The position numbers and the translations under genes were made by a program. The notes beneath the pieces are model-generated. The model did no database searches and was not told where the DNA came from. It saw only the letters and a list, made by a program, of their open reading frames with translations. A stretch of DNA of 64,000 bases from Bacillota bacterium (GTDB lineage: Bacteria; Bacillota; Negativicutes; DSM-13327), in the NCBI GenBank assembly GCA_017889585.1, contig JAGFZX010000004.1:44239-108238 (forward strand), given 5' to 3'. The stretch's first letter is position 1. Every line of letters starts with the position of its first letter. Positions 27,628 through 36,013 of the stretch are shown in pieces.

Positions 27628-27660
27628 ATCACCAATCTTAACTCCCGCTTTCCCGATTAC

Positions 27661-27776
27661 ACGGGCCGACTCCCGCCAATTATACAATTGACGGCTTGAA
27701 CCTCAATAATGCCAAATATTTGCTTTGGCGTGAACAGATCAAAGATCTGATAGTGGGGAAATCCTCTGCCAGATAA
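27661..27776 (+). pseudogene. C-terminal remnant of an SGNH/GDSL-like hydrolase
   Basis: A plus-strand frame reads NYTIDGLNLNNAKYLLWREQ and then IKDLIVGKSSAR before a stop. DGLxLN-x4-YxxWxxxI is the C-terminal block of SGNH hydrolases, where the third residue after DGL is usually the catalytic His; here it is Asn. No upstream part is present in this frame. Confidence 0.5.
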
Positions 27777-27889
27777 AAAATGAGCCTAACGATAAACTTC
27801 GCACCAGAACCAAAAATTCCTTAGCGTACATTTTACTAGCGATACCCCTTAAAGGAATCTCACCAACAAAATGTGCTAACTTAGCTAAC

Positions 27890-27933
27890 AAGATAGATAG
27901 ACTTCATAGTATTCTATGAAGTCTATCTATCTT
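27890..27933. terminator. Bidirectional terminator
   Basis: Perfect 20-bp stem AAGATAGATAGACTTCATAG / CTATGAAGTCTATCTATCTT with a 4-base loop. T-rich on the right-hand side. Confidence 0.85.
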
Positions 27934-27947
27934 TTATTATCAGTAAA

Positions 27948-28229
27948 TTATTCCCCGAATGCCTTGTCAGGATCTCCAAAAAAATACAGTTCATCCCGTG
28001 CGGAATACGGTGTTTCAGCAAGTTTAGTACTCTTTATTTGTTCGGAAAGAGATTGGTCTTTCGATTTTCTGATAAAAGCATCCAAGTCAGAAATATCCAC
28101 TCGTATTCCGTGACCAACACGATATCCGATCAAATCTCCCCGCTTAATCATCTTGTAAACAGTAATTTTTTTGATTTTCAGCAAAGTAGCTACTTCTTCG
28201 ACGGTATATAATTGGGTATCGCTCAACAT
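27948..28229 (-). CDS. Excisionase-family helix-turn-helix protein
   Basis: 93 residues from ATG 28229 (GGAGTG upstream). The MerR/excisionase-type domain is clear: YTVEEVATLLKIKKITVYKM, then IKRGDLIGYRVGHGIRVDISDLDAFI. A charged tail follows. Such proteins act as small DNA-binding regulators or recombination directionality factors. No integrase is nearby, so a regulator is more likely. It lies at the edge of the GC-richer TonB block. Confidence 0.85.
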   Translation of the reverse strand: MLSDTQLYTVEEVATLLKIKKITVYKMIKRGDLIGYRVGHGIRVDISDLDAFIRKSKDQSLSEQIKSTKLAETPYSARDELYFFGDPDKAFGE

Positions 28230-28286
28230 TCTACACTCCATTCACTCTTTGATTTATACATTAAGATGATAATTGGAGTTGCCAAT

Positions 28287-28436
28287 TTATTTCCCGGTAA
28301 TTTTCTTCATTACGTCGTTGGTAATATCCTGGCCTCCGTAGGCGACAGCATTTTTTTATACTACCGCAGATAAGCCTTTCACATCAGATACAGCTATAAT
28401 CGCGACAACAGAACAAATAGCTAGTGGGAGGATCAT
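28287..28436 (-). pseudogene. Remnant of a secreted (OmpH/Skp-like?) protein gene
   Basis: On the minus strand ATG 28436 gives a signal-peptide-like MILPLAICSVVAIIAVSDVK that stops at 28356. In another frame, a tail reading AYGGQDITNDVMKKITGK ends at 28287. Front and tail look like a small exported protein whose middle has been lost. The OmpH/Skp suggestion rests on the tail only and is weak. Confidence 0.35.
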
Positions 28437-28475
28437 CCTCTTTCTCTGTGAAATTTTGTTGAGTAATCTGCCTCA

Positions 28476-29201
28476 CTAGGCGTCTACAAGGCGGAATCTG
28501 ACTCTGACGTCGTGGAAACTGGCAATCGGGATTCCCGCCTTTTTAGCTGGTGAAAAACGCCATTTTTTAACTCCCTGTACCGCAGCCTCATCAAGCTCGT
28601 CATAGCCGCTGCCCTCCCTAACAGATACCGATACTACCGAGCCGTCGGTAGAAATGAGGGTGCGTAGTACCACTGCACCTTCCCAGCCAGCTTTTCTGGC
28701 AGCCTGGGGATATGTAGGTTTCGGACCGTAGAGGCAATTGGCGGAACTCTCTCCGCCGCCACTATCGTTTGCTCCACTGCCGTTGTTGCCGCTTACCACC
28801 GCGGTTTTCACTGTGCCTGTTCCTGACGAAACTGGATTGCCCACCGAGATTCCATTTGTTTCACCCTGCATGGCTGAAGGAAGAGATTCTATGCTGGGAG
28901 TTGGCTGTACCGCCTTCTGAGGAACTGACTTTTCAGCAGGAGCCGAAGGAGATGGGTCTGCCTTCTGAGGAACCAACTTCTCGGCAGGAGCCGATGGAGC
29001 TGGGTCTGTCAAAGCAGTTGCCATATCCCCAATATCGATTACACTGGCAGGAATGATATCAACTTCAACTGCAGTTATTTCAGGTGGTGCATCGATTGGG
29101 GAAAGTGGCCCCAACATGAATAAAATACCAAGCAATGCACCGTGGAGGAACAAGGAAATTCCGGTTGTTTTTGTATAGGGTGAATCAATAAGAAAATTCA
29201 T
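28476..29201 (-). CDS. tonB: Energy transducer TonB
   Basis: 241 residues from ATG 29201 (GGAGG 6 bases upstream). One N-terminal anchor (GISLFLHGALLGILFMLGPL), then a Pro/Ala-rich periplasmic stretch with a duplicated unit (PSAPAEKLVPQKADPS, PSAPAEKSVPQKAVQ), then the TonB C-terminal domain: YPQAARKAGWEGAVVLRTLI and a C-terminal block with WRFSPAKK. It passes proton-motive energy to outer-membrane receptors, so the cell has an outer membrane. ExbB and ExbD are not in the window. The receptor at 32080-34356 is the likely client. Confidence 0.93.
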   Translation of the reverse strand: MNFLIDSPYTKTTGISLFLHGALLGILFMLGPLSPIDAPPEITAVEVDIIPASVIDIGDMATALTDPAPSAPAEKLVPQKADPSPSAPAEKSVPQKAVQPTPSIESLPSAMQGETNGISVGNPVSSGTGTVKTAVVSGNNGSGANDSGGGESSANCLYGPKPTYPQAARKAGWEGAVVLRTLISTDGSVVSVSVREGSGYDELDEAAVQGVKKWRFSPAKKAGIPIASFHDVRVRFRLVDA

Positions 29202-29278
29202 TCTGGCCTCCAGGTAAAGAAATAGAGATTGCTTAGCCAACCCTATTTCTATAAATCAAGTATAATAACACTGCATAA

Positions 29279-30010
29279 TTATCGCCCGTAAAAACAGATC
29301 CTAGGCAAACTAAACATTTGAGCTAAACCCGCTACGGTCACGCCGTAATAAATCACTGGTTTTCCTTGCTGCAATTCGCGGTAGGTGTTATTGACCAGCA
29401 CACTACCAGTAGACAGCACAATATCCGCCCAATGGGCATGATCCGCATTGAGGGATGCATCATAAATGTGCGTGCCGCAGCGGATTTGACCAATGTTATC
29501 CGGATTAGCATCAGTCACCCGCAGGTCAAATCCCGCATCGTTCAAAGCTTGGATCATAGCAGGCTGAAATCCTATGAATGCTATCTTGGGCTGACCATGA
29601 TGTTCTCGAATATATTGAGGCAACGTTTGGGCACAAAATGCTGGTTCTTTATCTTTGCAGTGAATTGTCGCCTCCGTCTGCTTTAAGCTACGCATTACCG
29701 CATTCAAAGTTGAGACGAAAACCGCCCGCCGAAAATTAGTATCCAGAGATATATGCAATACATCGTCCAAGGTACCTTCAAACCGCCCCGGCTGATCTGT
29801 AAATGCCTGTCCAACTCCATCGCGGAACCGCGATTCCATCATCACTTCTTTCCCGTTTAGCAAGGGATAATCATCGCGTTCCGGTTTCCCAATCGCTTCG
29901 TCGGGAGTAAGATCCCGCGCCGATACAATTAAAACTTTTTCATGCTTATTCCACCCATTGTCCGCGGCAATATTAGCGAGCTTTATTTGGGCTTCTTCCA
30001 ATAATGACAT
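29279..30010 (-). CDS. DUF364-type putative heavy-metal chelation protein
   Basis: 243 residues from ATG 30010, 10 bases after AAGGAG; an upstream in-frame ATG at 30034 overlaps the ribosome site. The C-terminal half is Rossmann-like (KIAFIGFQPAMIQALNDAGF, VTDANPDNIG, HWADIVLSTGSVLVNNTY) and the N-terminal half is the companion domain usually called DUF4213. The family is often seen in metallophore or metal-uptake loci. Here it lies between tonB and an ABC exporter. Confidence 0.82.
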   Translation of the reverse strand: MSLLEEAQIKLANIAADNGWNKHEKVLIVSARDLTPDEAIGKPERDDYPLLNGKEVMMESRFRDGVGQAFTDQPGRFEGTLDDVLHISLDTNFRRAVFVSTLNAVMRSLKQTEATIHCKDKEPAFCAQTLPQYIREHHGQPKIAFIGFQPAMIQALNDAGFDLRVTDANPDNIGQIRCGTHIYDASLNADHAHWADIVLSTGSVLVNNTYRELQQGKPVIYYGVTVAGLAQMFSLPRICFYGR

Positions 30011-30180
30011 ATCATATATACTCCTTTTCCCCATCGCAATTTTGTTTTGTTTAAGTCAAGCGATTTTTACTGCAAATAACTCTTCTGCACTTTATAAGCT
30101 GTATAGCTGGCAAATCTTTCGGTCTGATTTTTATAACCCGAACAGGAAGTATACCCTCCAAATTTGTTTATGCGCTAAAA

Positions 30181-31899
30181 TCATCTTTCAGCACACCTTA
30201 CACTGACATCCCTGTTCATTTGGTCAAAATCCAGCCTGCGTTCATGAAACCGCCGCAAAGATGTTCTGTGGGCAATACTCACTATCGCCGTTTCTGGCAG
30301 TTTGCCTATTAGAAGGCGATAGAGTCGTTCTTCGCTCGCCTCGTCCAGCGCCGACGTAGCTTCGTCAAGGAAAAGCCACTGTGGCCTGATCAACAGGACA
30401 CGAGCAAAAGCTAGCCGTTGCTGTTCGCCGGGGGAAAGTTGCTGGGCCCAGTGGCGTTCTTCGTCTAGTTGGTCACACAACTGGGACAAGCCGCAGTCCA
30501 CGAGAACATGTATCATCATAGCCGTGTCACAGCAATCGGCTCTGTCGGGATAAGTGAGCACTTGCCGCAGCGTATCAATCGGCAGATACGGTTTTTGCGG
30601 AATAAACAGGACTCTCTCTTTTGTTGGCAGTATTATCTTCCCGCCACAAAACGGCCACAACCCGTTTATGGTATGAAAAAAAGTCGTTTTTCCACAGCCG
30701 GAGGGACCGGTTATTAGGATACGGCTACCCGACGGAATATCCAGCGTGATCTGCCGCAAAAGCGGTCTGCCGTCAGGAAGCCAAGTATCTAGTCCTATAA
30801 TGCGCAGCCCTTCCATCGCCGGTCCGGTTTCTCGGATTAATTTAGTTTGTTGTAAAGCTTCGCTTTTGGCCATCGCCTTCTCAAAACCGATGAGCCGATC
30901 CACCGTGGCTTTCCATTTTGCTAGCGCTCCATAATTGTAGATAAACCAGGAAAAAGCCATCCGAGTCTGGGAAAACGCGGAAGCCGACTGTTGAATGTCA
31001 CCCAGCAAGATAGCCCCCGAAAAAAATCGTGGCGTCATCACCAAGTACGGCAAGATGAACGACAACTGATTATATCCGCTGAAAAACCAGTCCAGTGTCC
31101 TATTCCGACGTAAAATGTTCCGCCACATTCTGATAACGCTGGTAAAATGGCTAGCAAAGACGGCCTTTTCGCGTTCTTCGCCACCATAGGCGGCGATAGC
31201 TTCGGCATTTTCCCGCAGCCGTACCAGGGAAAAGCGGTAATCGGCCTCGAATTTTTGTTGTTCGCAGTTAAAAGCGCTGAGATCTTTCCCCATAAGATGA
31301 TTGAACCAGGAACCGGTTAATGAATAGAAAAACGTTAGCCAGAACAAAAAGCCAGGGATTTTCATACCGCCCACTTCCGGGGATCCGGGCGAATTCCACA
31401 GGATTGCGGAAAATGCAAAAAGCGATCCCATCGCTTCAATAAATCCAAACACTATGTTAATGGTCTCTACCGAAAATATCTGTAAATCCTCAGCGATTCG
31501 TTGGTCGGGGTTGTCCGTACCGTCAGCAACGTGCTGCAGACGATAATAGTTCCGTTCGTCCAGCAATTTGCCGGTATAACGCTCCGACAACCAGCTACGC
31601 CAGCGAATTTGCGCAAGTCCGCGCAAATAGCGCTGGTAGCCGGTCAGCGGCAGAAACAGCAAGGACAATCCGACAAACCGAAAAAGCTGGTGAGTGCACT
31701 CGGCTGCATTCATCAATTGAATGGCATTAAAAAAAAGCTTTTGCCATTCGTTGAACAGCACACTCACATAAAGCCGAAAAACAATCAGGGCCAGCGCGCA
31801 TAACAGCATCGCCCCCGCCGCCCAGCCTTCCTTTGACCGCCAAAACGGACGAACGACTCCCCACAATTCATAATAAAAAATCTTTTTTTCAGCTGCCAT
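30181..31899 (-). CDS. SbmA/YddA-type ABC transporter (permease-ATPase fusion), copy 2
   Basis: 572 residues from ATG 31899, 12 bases after GAAGGAG; a TTG in the ribosome site itself is an alternative. Same layout as the protein at 22688-24415: membrane domain with TDNPDQRIAEDLQ, then an ATPase with GPSGCGKTTFFH, LSPGEQQRLAFARVLL and WLFLDEATSALDEAS. Base composition is clearly richer in G+C than copy 1, so the two are not a recent duplication. It probably moves a siderophore, metallophore or cobalamin-like compound (inference from the TonB block). Confidence 0.9.
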   Translation of the reverse strand: MAAEKKIFYYELWGVVRPFWRSKEGWAAGAMLLCALALIVFRLYVSVLFNEWQKLFFNAIQLMNAAECTHQLFRFVGLSLLFLPLTGYQRYLRGLAQIRWRSWLSERYTGKLLDERNYYRLQHVADGTDNPDQRIAEDLQIFSVETINIVFGFIEAMGSLFAFSAILWNSPGSPEVGGMKIPGFLFWLTFFYSLTGSWFNHLMGKDLSAFNCEQQKFEADYRFSLVRLRENAEAIAAYGGEEREKAVFASHFTSVIRMWRNILRRNRTLDWFFSGYNQLSFILPYLVMTPRFFSGAILLGDIQQSASAFSQTRMAFSWFIYNYGALAKWKATVDRLIGFEKAMAKSEALQQTKLIRETGPAMEGLRIIGLDTWLPDGRPLLRQITLDIPSGSRILITGPSGCGKTTFFHTINGLWPFCGGKIILPTKERVLFIPQKPYLPIDTLRQVLTYPDRADCCDTAMMIHVLVDCGLSQLCDQLDEERHWAQQLSPGEQQRLAFARVLLIRPQWLFLDEATSALDEASEERLYRLLIGKLPETAIVSIAHRTSLRRFHERRLDFDQMNRDVSVRCAER

Positions 31900-31977
31900 C
31901 GACTCAGGTGACTCCTTCAATCAGCATTTCATCGCAAACAAGATGTCTATCATTCCCATCTTTTTTTCTTGTAATTG

Positions 31978-32058
31978 CGTTACTACTCAGCCATAGATAT
32001 TGTGGCTTTGTAAATCATACATACAACATATAGTTAATGTAATGACTGAGTAGTAACG
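31978..32058. repeat. Inverted repeat between receptor and ABC exporter
   Basis: CGTTACTACTCAG(cCAT) at 31978-31994 and its reverse complement (ATGa)CTGAGTAGTAACG ending at 32058, separated by ~48 bp of AT-rich DNA. It could be a long-loop hairpin ending the receptor transcript, or paired operator sites of the exporter gene. Confidence 0.55.
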
Positions 32059-32079
32059 AAATTAATATTCAGAAGTTCC

Positions 32080-34356
32080 TTAGAAGAAACTTCTCTCTAT
32101 GCGAAAAACGAAACTACGAGGCGTGCCCGCATAAACGCCAGACGAACTACCCAACGCCCAATATTCCCTGTTGGTCAAATTATACATATTGAGAGAGTAA
32201 CGCCAGTCTTTTGTTTTGTAGTAGACTACCGCGTCAAAGGTAGTATAGCCGTCCATCCAGCCCAAGGTATTATTGTAGTCGACGGTACGCTTTCCGGCGA
32301 AAGTCACGCCACCGCCAAACCCAAGCCCCTTCCGAGGACCTTCTTGAATTTCATAGGTACTCCAAAGTCTAAAGGAATTAAGTGGCACATTGGGAAGTAC
32401 GCTGCCAGCCTTGTATGTGCTGTCCTGCACAACCCGGGCGTCGCAATGGGAATACGCCGCCAGCAGATTCCACCCCGGCCGGATAACATAAGTGGCGTCC
32501 AATTCAACACCCTTGCTTCGTTGTTTGCCGATCTGGAGATACTCCGTCGGGTCTGTACCGGGAACAGCGTAAACCACGTCAGCGCGATTAATTTGATAAG
32601 CCGCCAGGGTAACGCTGGCACGGTCACTTATATCTACTTTTACACCGCCCTCAAACTGATCCCCAGTTACGGGTCTCAGATAGAAAGTTTTGATACCGTT
32701 GTTCACAGTGCCTTGTGGCTCGTAAGAGGTGGAGTATCCAGTGAACAGATTGATCCCCGGGGATATCTCATAGGTTGTCCCGACCCGCCACGCTTTGCCG
32801 GAATCGTGAGTACTACCGCTGTCCTGGTCGGTGAAACTGACGCCGGCGGCAACCTTCAGTTTTGGCGAAAGTTCCACCACGTCGGACAAATAACTTCCGT
32901 ATCTGTAGCTATGGGATCTGTAATCCTTCATCATCGGTCTCAACGTGCTCGATGGGGAATAGCTAACGAATTCCGGATCGATCAACGAAACACTAGTCAA
33001 CATAGTTCTATAAAAGTACGGAATATACTGTGTGAAACGCGACCAGTCGTAGCCAAAGGTCAGGTCATGGGCCAGTCCCGCCATCTTCAATTTGGCATTG
33101 GCCGTGGTATCCCATGATACAACATCAGTTTCTATCATCCGATGCTGCCACGTTTGGCTAACTGTATTGGTGGTTGTATTAAGAGTCGACCCTCCTTGGT
33201 AATACACTTCGGTGGATTGATTGCTATAGCGCAGGGCCGAACTTACCGTCCAGATGTTATTGATCCGATGGTCCACCCGAGCCGAAACGCTACGTCCGTA
33301 ATAGGTGGTGTTGACGTCCGGATTGTTATAATTTCCATCATACGGCACCAGCCCATACGGTGCCTGAACTGTTCCCTTTAAAGGCAGCAGGCCATAGCCG
33401 CTTGAACCTTTATGGTTATGAAAGTCGGCTTCAAAAGTGTATGTAGTATCATCCTTGGGCTTGCCCTGCACAATGAAACTGCCATCAAAACGCTTGGACT
33501 CAACCCCTTTTTGAAAGGGATGATAGTTGGTCTCCTGTAAAATCGTCCGAGAAAGCCACTTTTTGTCGTCAGTTAGTGGAAGAGACATATCAATGTCCGA
33601 CGACTTCGTCCCCCAAGAACCATACTCGGTACCAACAGTAAACGCCCGGTCAGTTAACGGTTTCTTAGATACATAGTTGATAATTCCTCCCGGCTCGCCG
33701 TTTCCATACAACACCGAAGACGGTCCCTTGAGAACCTCGATGCGGTCAAGATTACCGATCCAGCCAGCCATTGTACTGCACGGGTCCCACAAACCGTCAA
33801 CATAAATGTTTTCAGGCAAAAAGGCGGTACCGCCGCCGCCGAAACCGCGAATATTGAAACTCGATTGATAGTAATAATTGGGAACCTTCTGGGTTACCGA
33901 TATACCGGCGACGTTGACCAGCGCATCAGCCACTGTCAAGTTATTCTGTTCCTTCATGATCTTTTGCCCTACGACAGTAATTGATTGCGGCAAATCCTTG
34001 TTTTCTATGTCTGATTTGCTACCGGTGGAGCTTTGGGTTACAACGTAATTATTCACGCCTTCAGCATCAGGTTGCTGACCGATTGTTAGCTTATTCTGTT
34101 TATCCGCAGTAACCTCCACTTCAGCAACCGGAACATTGGCTACAGATGAAGCCGCAGCAACAGAACTATCGCTTTTTTCGTGTTTTGCTTGTTGATCGTC
34201 TGCTTGATCCTGATTTTGCTGTTTATCGTCTTCAGACACCCGAGTGCTCTCTGGTTGCGTCACAGCATTTTCCGCCCCGGCAATGCCTGATCCATATAAA
34301 AACATGGCAATAGCAAGTGTAAAGCTGCAAAATGGTTTCCATGTTGAGTTTTTCAC
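32080..34356 (-). CDS. TonB-dependent siderophore receptor
   Basis: 758 residues from GTG 34356, which has AAGGGGG 6 bases upstream; the frame's earlier ATG lacks a site. Signal peptide (FTLAIAMFLYGSGIAGAEN), a long Gln/Asp-rich linker, then the plug domain: LPQSITVVGQKIMKEQNNLT, FNIRGFG, and VLKGPSSVLYGNGEPGGIIN. The C-terminal barrel ends in aromatic FRIERSFF, as needed for outer-membrane insertion. It belongs to the hydroxamate/catecholate-like receptor family; the exact ligand cannot be read. Imported substrate would need an inner-membrane permease not seen here. Confidence 0.95.
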   Translation of the reverse strand: MKNSTWKPFCSFTLAIAMFLYGSGIAGAENAVTQPESTRVSEDDKQQNQDQADDQQAKHEKSDSSVAAASSVANVPVAEVEVTADKQNKLTIGQQPDAEGVNNYVVTQSSTGSKSDIENKDLPQSITVVGQKIMKEQNNLTVADALVNVAGISVTQKVPNYYYQSSFNIRGFGGGGTAFLPENIYVDGLWDPCSTMAGWIGNLDRIEVLKGPSSVLYGNGEPGGIINYVSKKPLTDRAFTVGTEYGSWGTKSSDIDMSLPLTDDKKWLSRTILQETNYHPFQKGVESKRFDGSFIVQGKPKDDTTYTFEADFHNHKGSSGYGLLPLKGTVQAPYGLVPYDGNYNNPDVNTTYYGRSVSARVDHRINNIWTVSSALRYSNQSTEVYYQGGSTLNTTTNTVSQTWQHRMIETDVVSWDTTANAKLKMAGLAHDLTFGYDWSRFTQYIPYFYRTMLTSVSLIDPEFVSYSPSSTLRPMMKDYRSHSYRYGSYLSDVVELSPKLKVAAGVSFTDQDSGSTHDSGKAWRVGTTYEISPGINLFTGYSTSYEPQGTVNNGIKTFYLRPVTGDQFEGGVKVDISDRASVTLAAYQINRADVVYAVPGTDPTEYLQIGKQRSKGVELDATYVIRPGWNLLAAYSHCDARVVQDSTYKAGSVLPNVPLNSFRLWSTYEIQEGPRKGLGFGGGVTFAGKRTVDYNNTLGWMDGYTTFDAVVYYKTKDWRYSLNMYNLTNREYWALGSSSGVYAGTPRSFVFRIERSFF

Positions 34357-34436
34357 CTTTTTCCCCCTTATGATTTTAGTAGTGCCCATTAGGAAGCATA
34401 ATCGGTTCCCGTTACATCCATCGGCAAATACCTTAC

Positions 34437-34471
34437 AAAATCGTACTTATTTCCAAACACCAATACGATTT
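34437..34471 (-). terminator. Probable terminator of the copZ-like gene
   Basis: AAAATCGTA / TACGATTT stem with an 18-base loop overlapping the last bases of the gene. Followed on the minus strand by TTTTGT. Confidence 0.45.
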
Positions 34472-34679
34472 AGTCAGTAACTCTAAACCCAAGTTCTTCA
34501 ACCGCTTTAGCAAGCCCGGCAGGACTAGCAGAACCAGCAATGATTGCTTCCTTCTTTTCCAAATCAACACTAACGCTTGTTACTCCTGAAATACTTTTTA
34601 GTGTTTTTTCCACTTTACCTTTGCACATGCTGCATGACATACCCTCAATTTTTAGAATAGTTTGATCTAATTGACCCAT
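34470..34679 (-). CDS. CopZ-like heavy-metal-associated (HMA) protein
   Basis: 69 residues from ATG 34679, with AGGAGGG upstream. A single HMA ferredoxin-like fold with the metal motif GMSCSMCKGKVEK (residues ~12-24), the MxCxxC type binding Cu(I) or other soft metals. It probably ferries metal within the cytoplasm. It is divergent from the HxlR-family gene and shares its control region, so the two are likely regulator and target or co-controlled. Confidence 0.9.
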   Translation of the reverse strand: MGQLDQTILKIEGMSCSMCKGKVEKTLKSISGVTSVSVDLEKKEAIIAGSASPAGLAKAVEELGFRVTD

Positions 34680-34727
34680 TATTTCCCTCCTCTCTGCAAA
34701 CAGACTGAAAACGCAAATAAATATAAC

Positions 34728-34783
34728 CAAACATAATCAAACATATTCAAATTATTATTATCGGTTACGTTCTGTTATGTTTG
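34728..34783. promoter_or_regulatory. Shared operator candidate between copZ-like and hxlR-like genes
   Basis: Two direct copies of CAAACATA (34728-34735 and 34738-34745, 10 bp apart, same helix face) and one inverted TATGTTTG (34776-34783). HxlR-family proteins bind such repeated or inverted sites. This is the only such cluster in the intergenic region. Confidence 0.45.
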
Positions 34784-34878
34784 TTAAAATGATATAATAA
34801 AACAAATAGAAATACAAGTACGCACTTTTATATGATATACTCATATATATAATACTATTGAGAAAGGACACATTTCGA

Positions 34879-35352
34879 ATGGCAAAAACACAAAACCTCA
34901 GAGGTCTTTGTCCGGTAACTAATGCAACACTAACAGTTGCCCAAAGGTTAGTCACGGGCAAATGGAAATTTGTAATTCTATGGTGTTTAAGTGAGGGAAC
35001 AAGAAGATTTAGTGAACTTTATAAACAAATACCCAATATTTCACAAGGAATACTTACACAACAGCTACGGGAACTTGAACGGGACGGAATAGTGTTTAGA
35101 GAAATATACAAAGAAGTACCGCCAAAAGTCGAATATTCATTAACAGATATCGGACAAAGTTTTATCCCTATTTTGAACGATGTGTTTGGATGGATAAACA
35201 TGTACAATAAAGAAACGAAGAAACAAGAAAAACTTTCTACCGGGGGAGTGAAAATTTCAAGAAAAGATAGCAACACTTCGGCTACAAGTACTGACGGTTG
35301 TTCGTGCGGTGACAGTTGTTCCTGCGGCGACGATTGTACATGTAACGGCTAA
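34879..35352 (+). CDS. HxlR-family regulator with Cys-rich metal-binding tail
   Basis: 157 residues from ATG 34879 (AAAGGAC 9 bases upstream). The HxlR winged-helix domain covers residues ~15-105: [39 protein letters not shown], and [12 protein letters not shown]. An early Cys (RGLCPV) is typical of redox- or aldehyde-sensing members. The tail is unusual: [17 protein letters not shown] at the C-terminus gives six cysteines in 17 residues, like a metallothionein. With a CopZ-like gene opposite, metal-dependent control is plausible. Confidence 0.9.
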   Translation: MAKTQNLRGLCPVTNATLTVAQRLVTGKWKFVILWCLSEGTRRFSELYKQIPNISQGILTQQLRELERDGIVFREIYKEVPPKVEYSLTDIGQSFIPILNDVFGWINMYNKETKKQEKLSTGGVKISRKDSNTSATSTDGCSCGDSCSCGDDCTCNG

Positions 35353-35423
35353 GAGATAAGAAAAAAAGAAAGAAAGCGATATGTTCTATCTTTTACTATA
35401 TATCTAAATATGGCAAATCACTC

Positions 35424-35474
35424 TTGACAATAGCATTCTAAAGTTATATATTGGTTATGAAATATATTTCTAAA
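35424..35474 (+). promoter_or_regulatory. Promoter with palindromic operator (copy A)
   Basis: TTGACA (35424-35429), 17-bp spacer, TATATT (35447-35452). Two bases later comes TTATGAAATATATTTCTAAA (35455-35474), a near copy of the palindrome seen at 35971, 45412 and 46017. The arrangement is base-for-base the same as before the intact DUF134 gene (45381-45431), so this was a DUF134 promoter. Confidence 0.75.
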
Positions 35475-35489
35475 ATTGAAGGGAGCACT

Positions 35490-35933
35490 ATGGTTCGTCC
35501 ACATAAAGAACGTCGAATTGCCCATCAATGCCAAACAGGTCTACGTCATTATTGATAAAGTGGTTGATCATTTTACATCGCCCCGCAACGCAAGGCATAT
35601 GCCGGATGCTGATGGAATCGGAACCATCGGTGAACCAGACTGTGGCGATCATTGCATGATATTTATTAAGGTCCGGGAAGAAATCATTCACGATATTAGT
35701 TTTCTTATTTTCGGTCGCGGAGCCGCAATCGCTTCTGCTAGCGTGACGACAGAGCTAGCGAAAGGCAAAACGATTATAGAGGCTTTACAGATTACGGAAC
35801 AGGGTATCATTGAGGCTTTAGGAGGCTTACCCGAGATGAAACAACACTGTTCTAATCTTTAATAGCTTCGTTACAAGCAGCTATTAAAGATTACCTAGTA
35901 AAGCAGGGACCCACCCCGGAAGAATATATCTAG
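35490..35933 (+). pseudogene. DUF134 stub joined to a decayed NifU-like scaffold gene
   Basis: ATG 35490 begins MVRPHKERRI, identical to the intact DUF134 protein at 45447, then jumps to AHQCQTGLRHY (the late part of the same gene) and stops at 35555. From ~35556 another frame encodes a NifU-like Fe-S scaffold: DKVVDHFTSPRNARHMPDAD, EPDCGDHCMIF, LPEMKQHCSNL. The second ligand Cys, normally FGCGAAIA, is Arg here (FGRGAAIA). A frameshift after SNL leaves the tail LQAAIKDYLVKQG in another frame. Both parts are therefore remnants. Confidence 0.75.
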
Positions 35934-35960
35934 CTTTATATAATCTAATGATAATATTTT

Positions 35961-36000
35961 TTTGCTCATGTTATGAAATATGTTTCATAACATGAGCAAA
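35961..36000. promoter_or_regulatory. Extended palindromic operator (copy B)
   Basis: Core TTATGAAATATGTTTCATAA at 35971-35990 within a longer perfect inverted repeat: arms of 18 bases (TTTGCTCATGTTATGAAA and its complement) around TATG. It ends 13 bp before the DUF5320 start codon. It can serve as operator and as RNA hairpin. Confidence 0.7.
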
Positions 36001-36013
36001 TGAGGTGAATTCT

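Noticed and set aside
27948..28229. Prophage or integrative element marked by the excisionase-like gene
   Set aside because: No integrase, attachment-site repeat, tRNA or phage gene is found nearby. Small regulators of this fold are common outside mobile elements.
32344..33117. Plus-strand open frame of 257 codons inside the TonB-dependent receptor
   Set aside because: The receptor frame is strongly supported over its whole length. The opposite frame is a by-product of the GC-richer codon use there.
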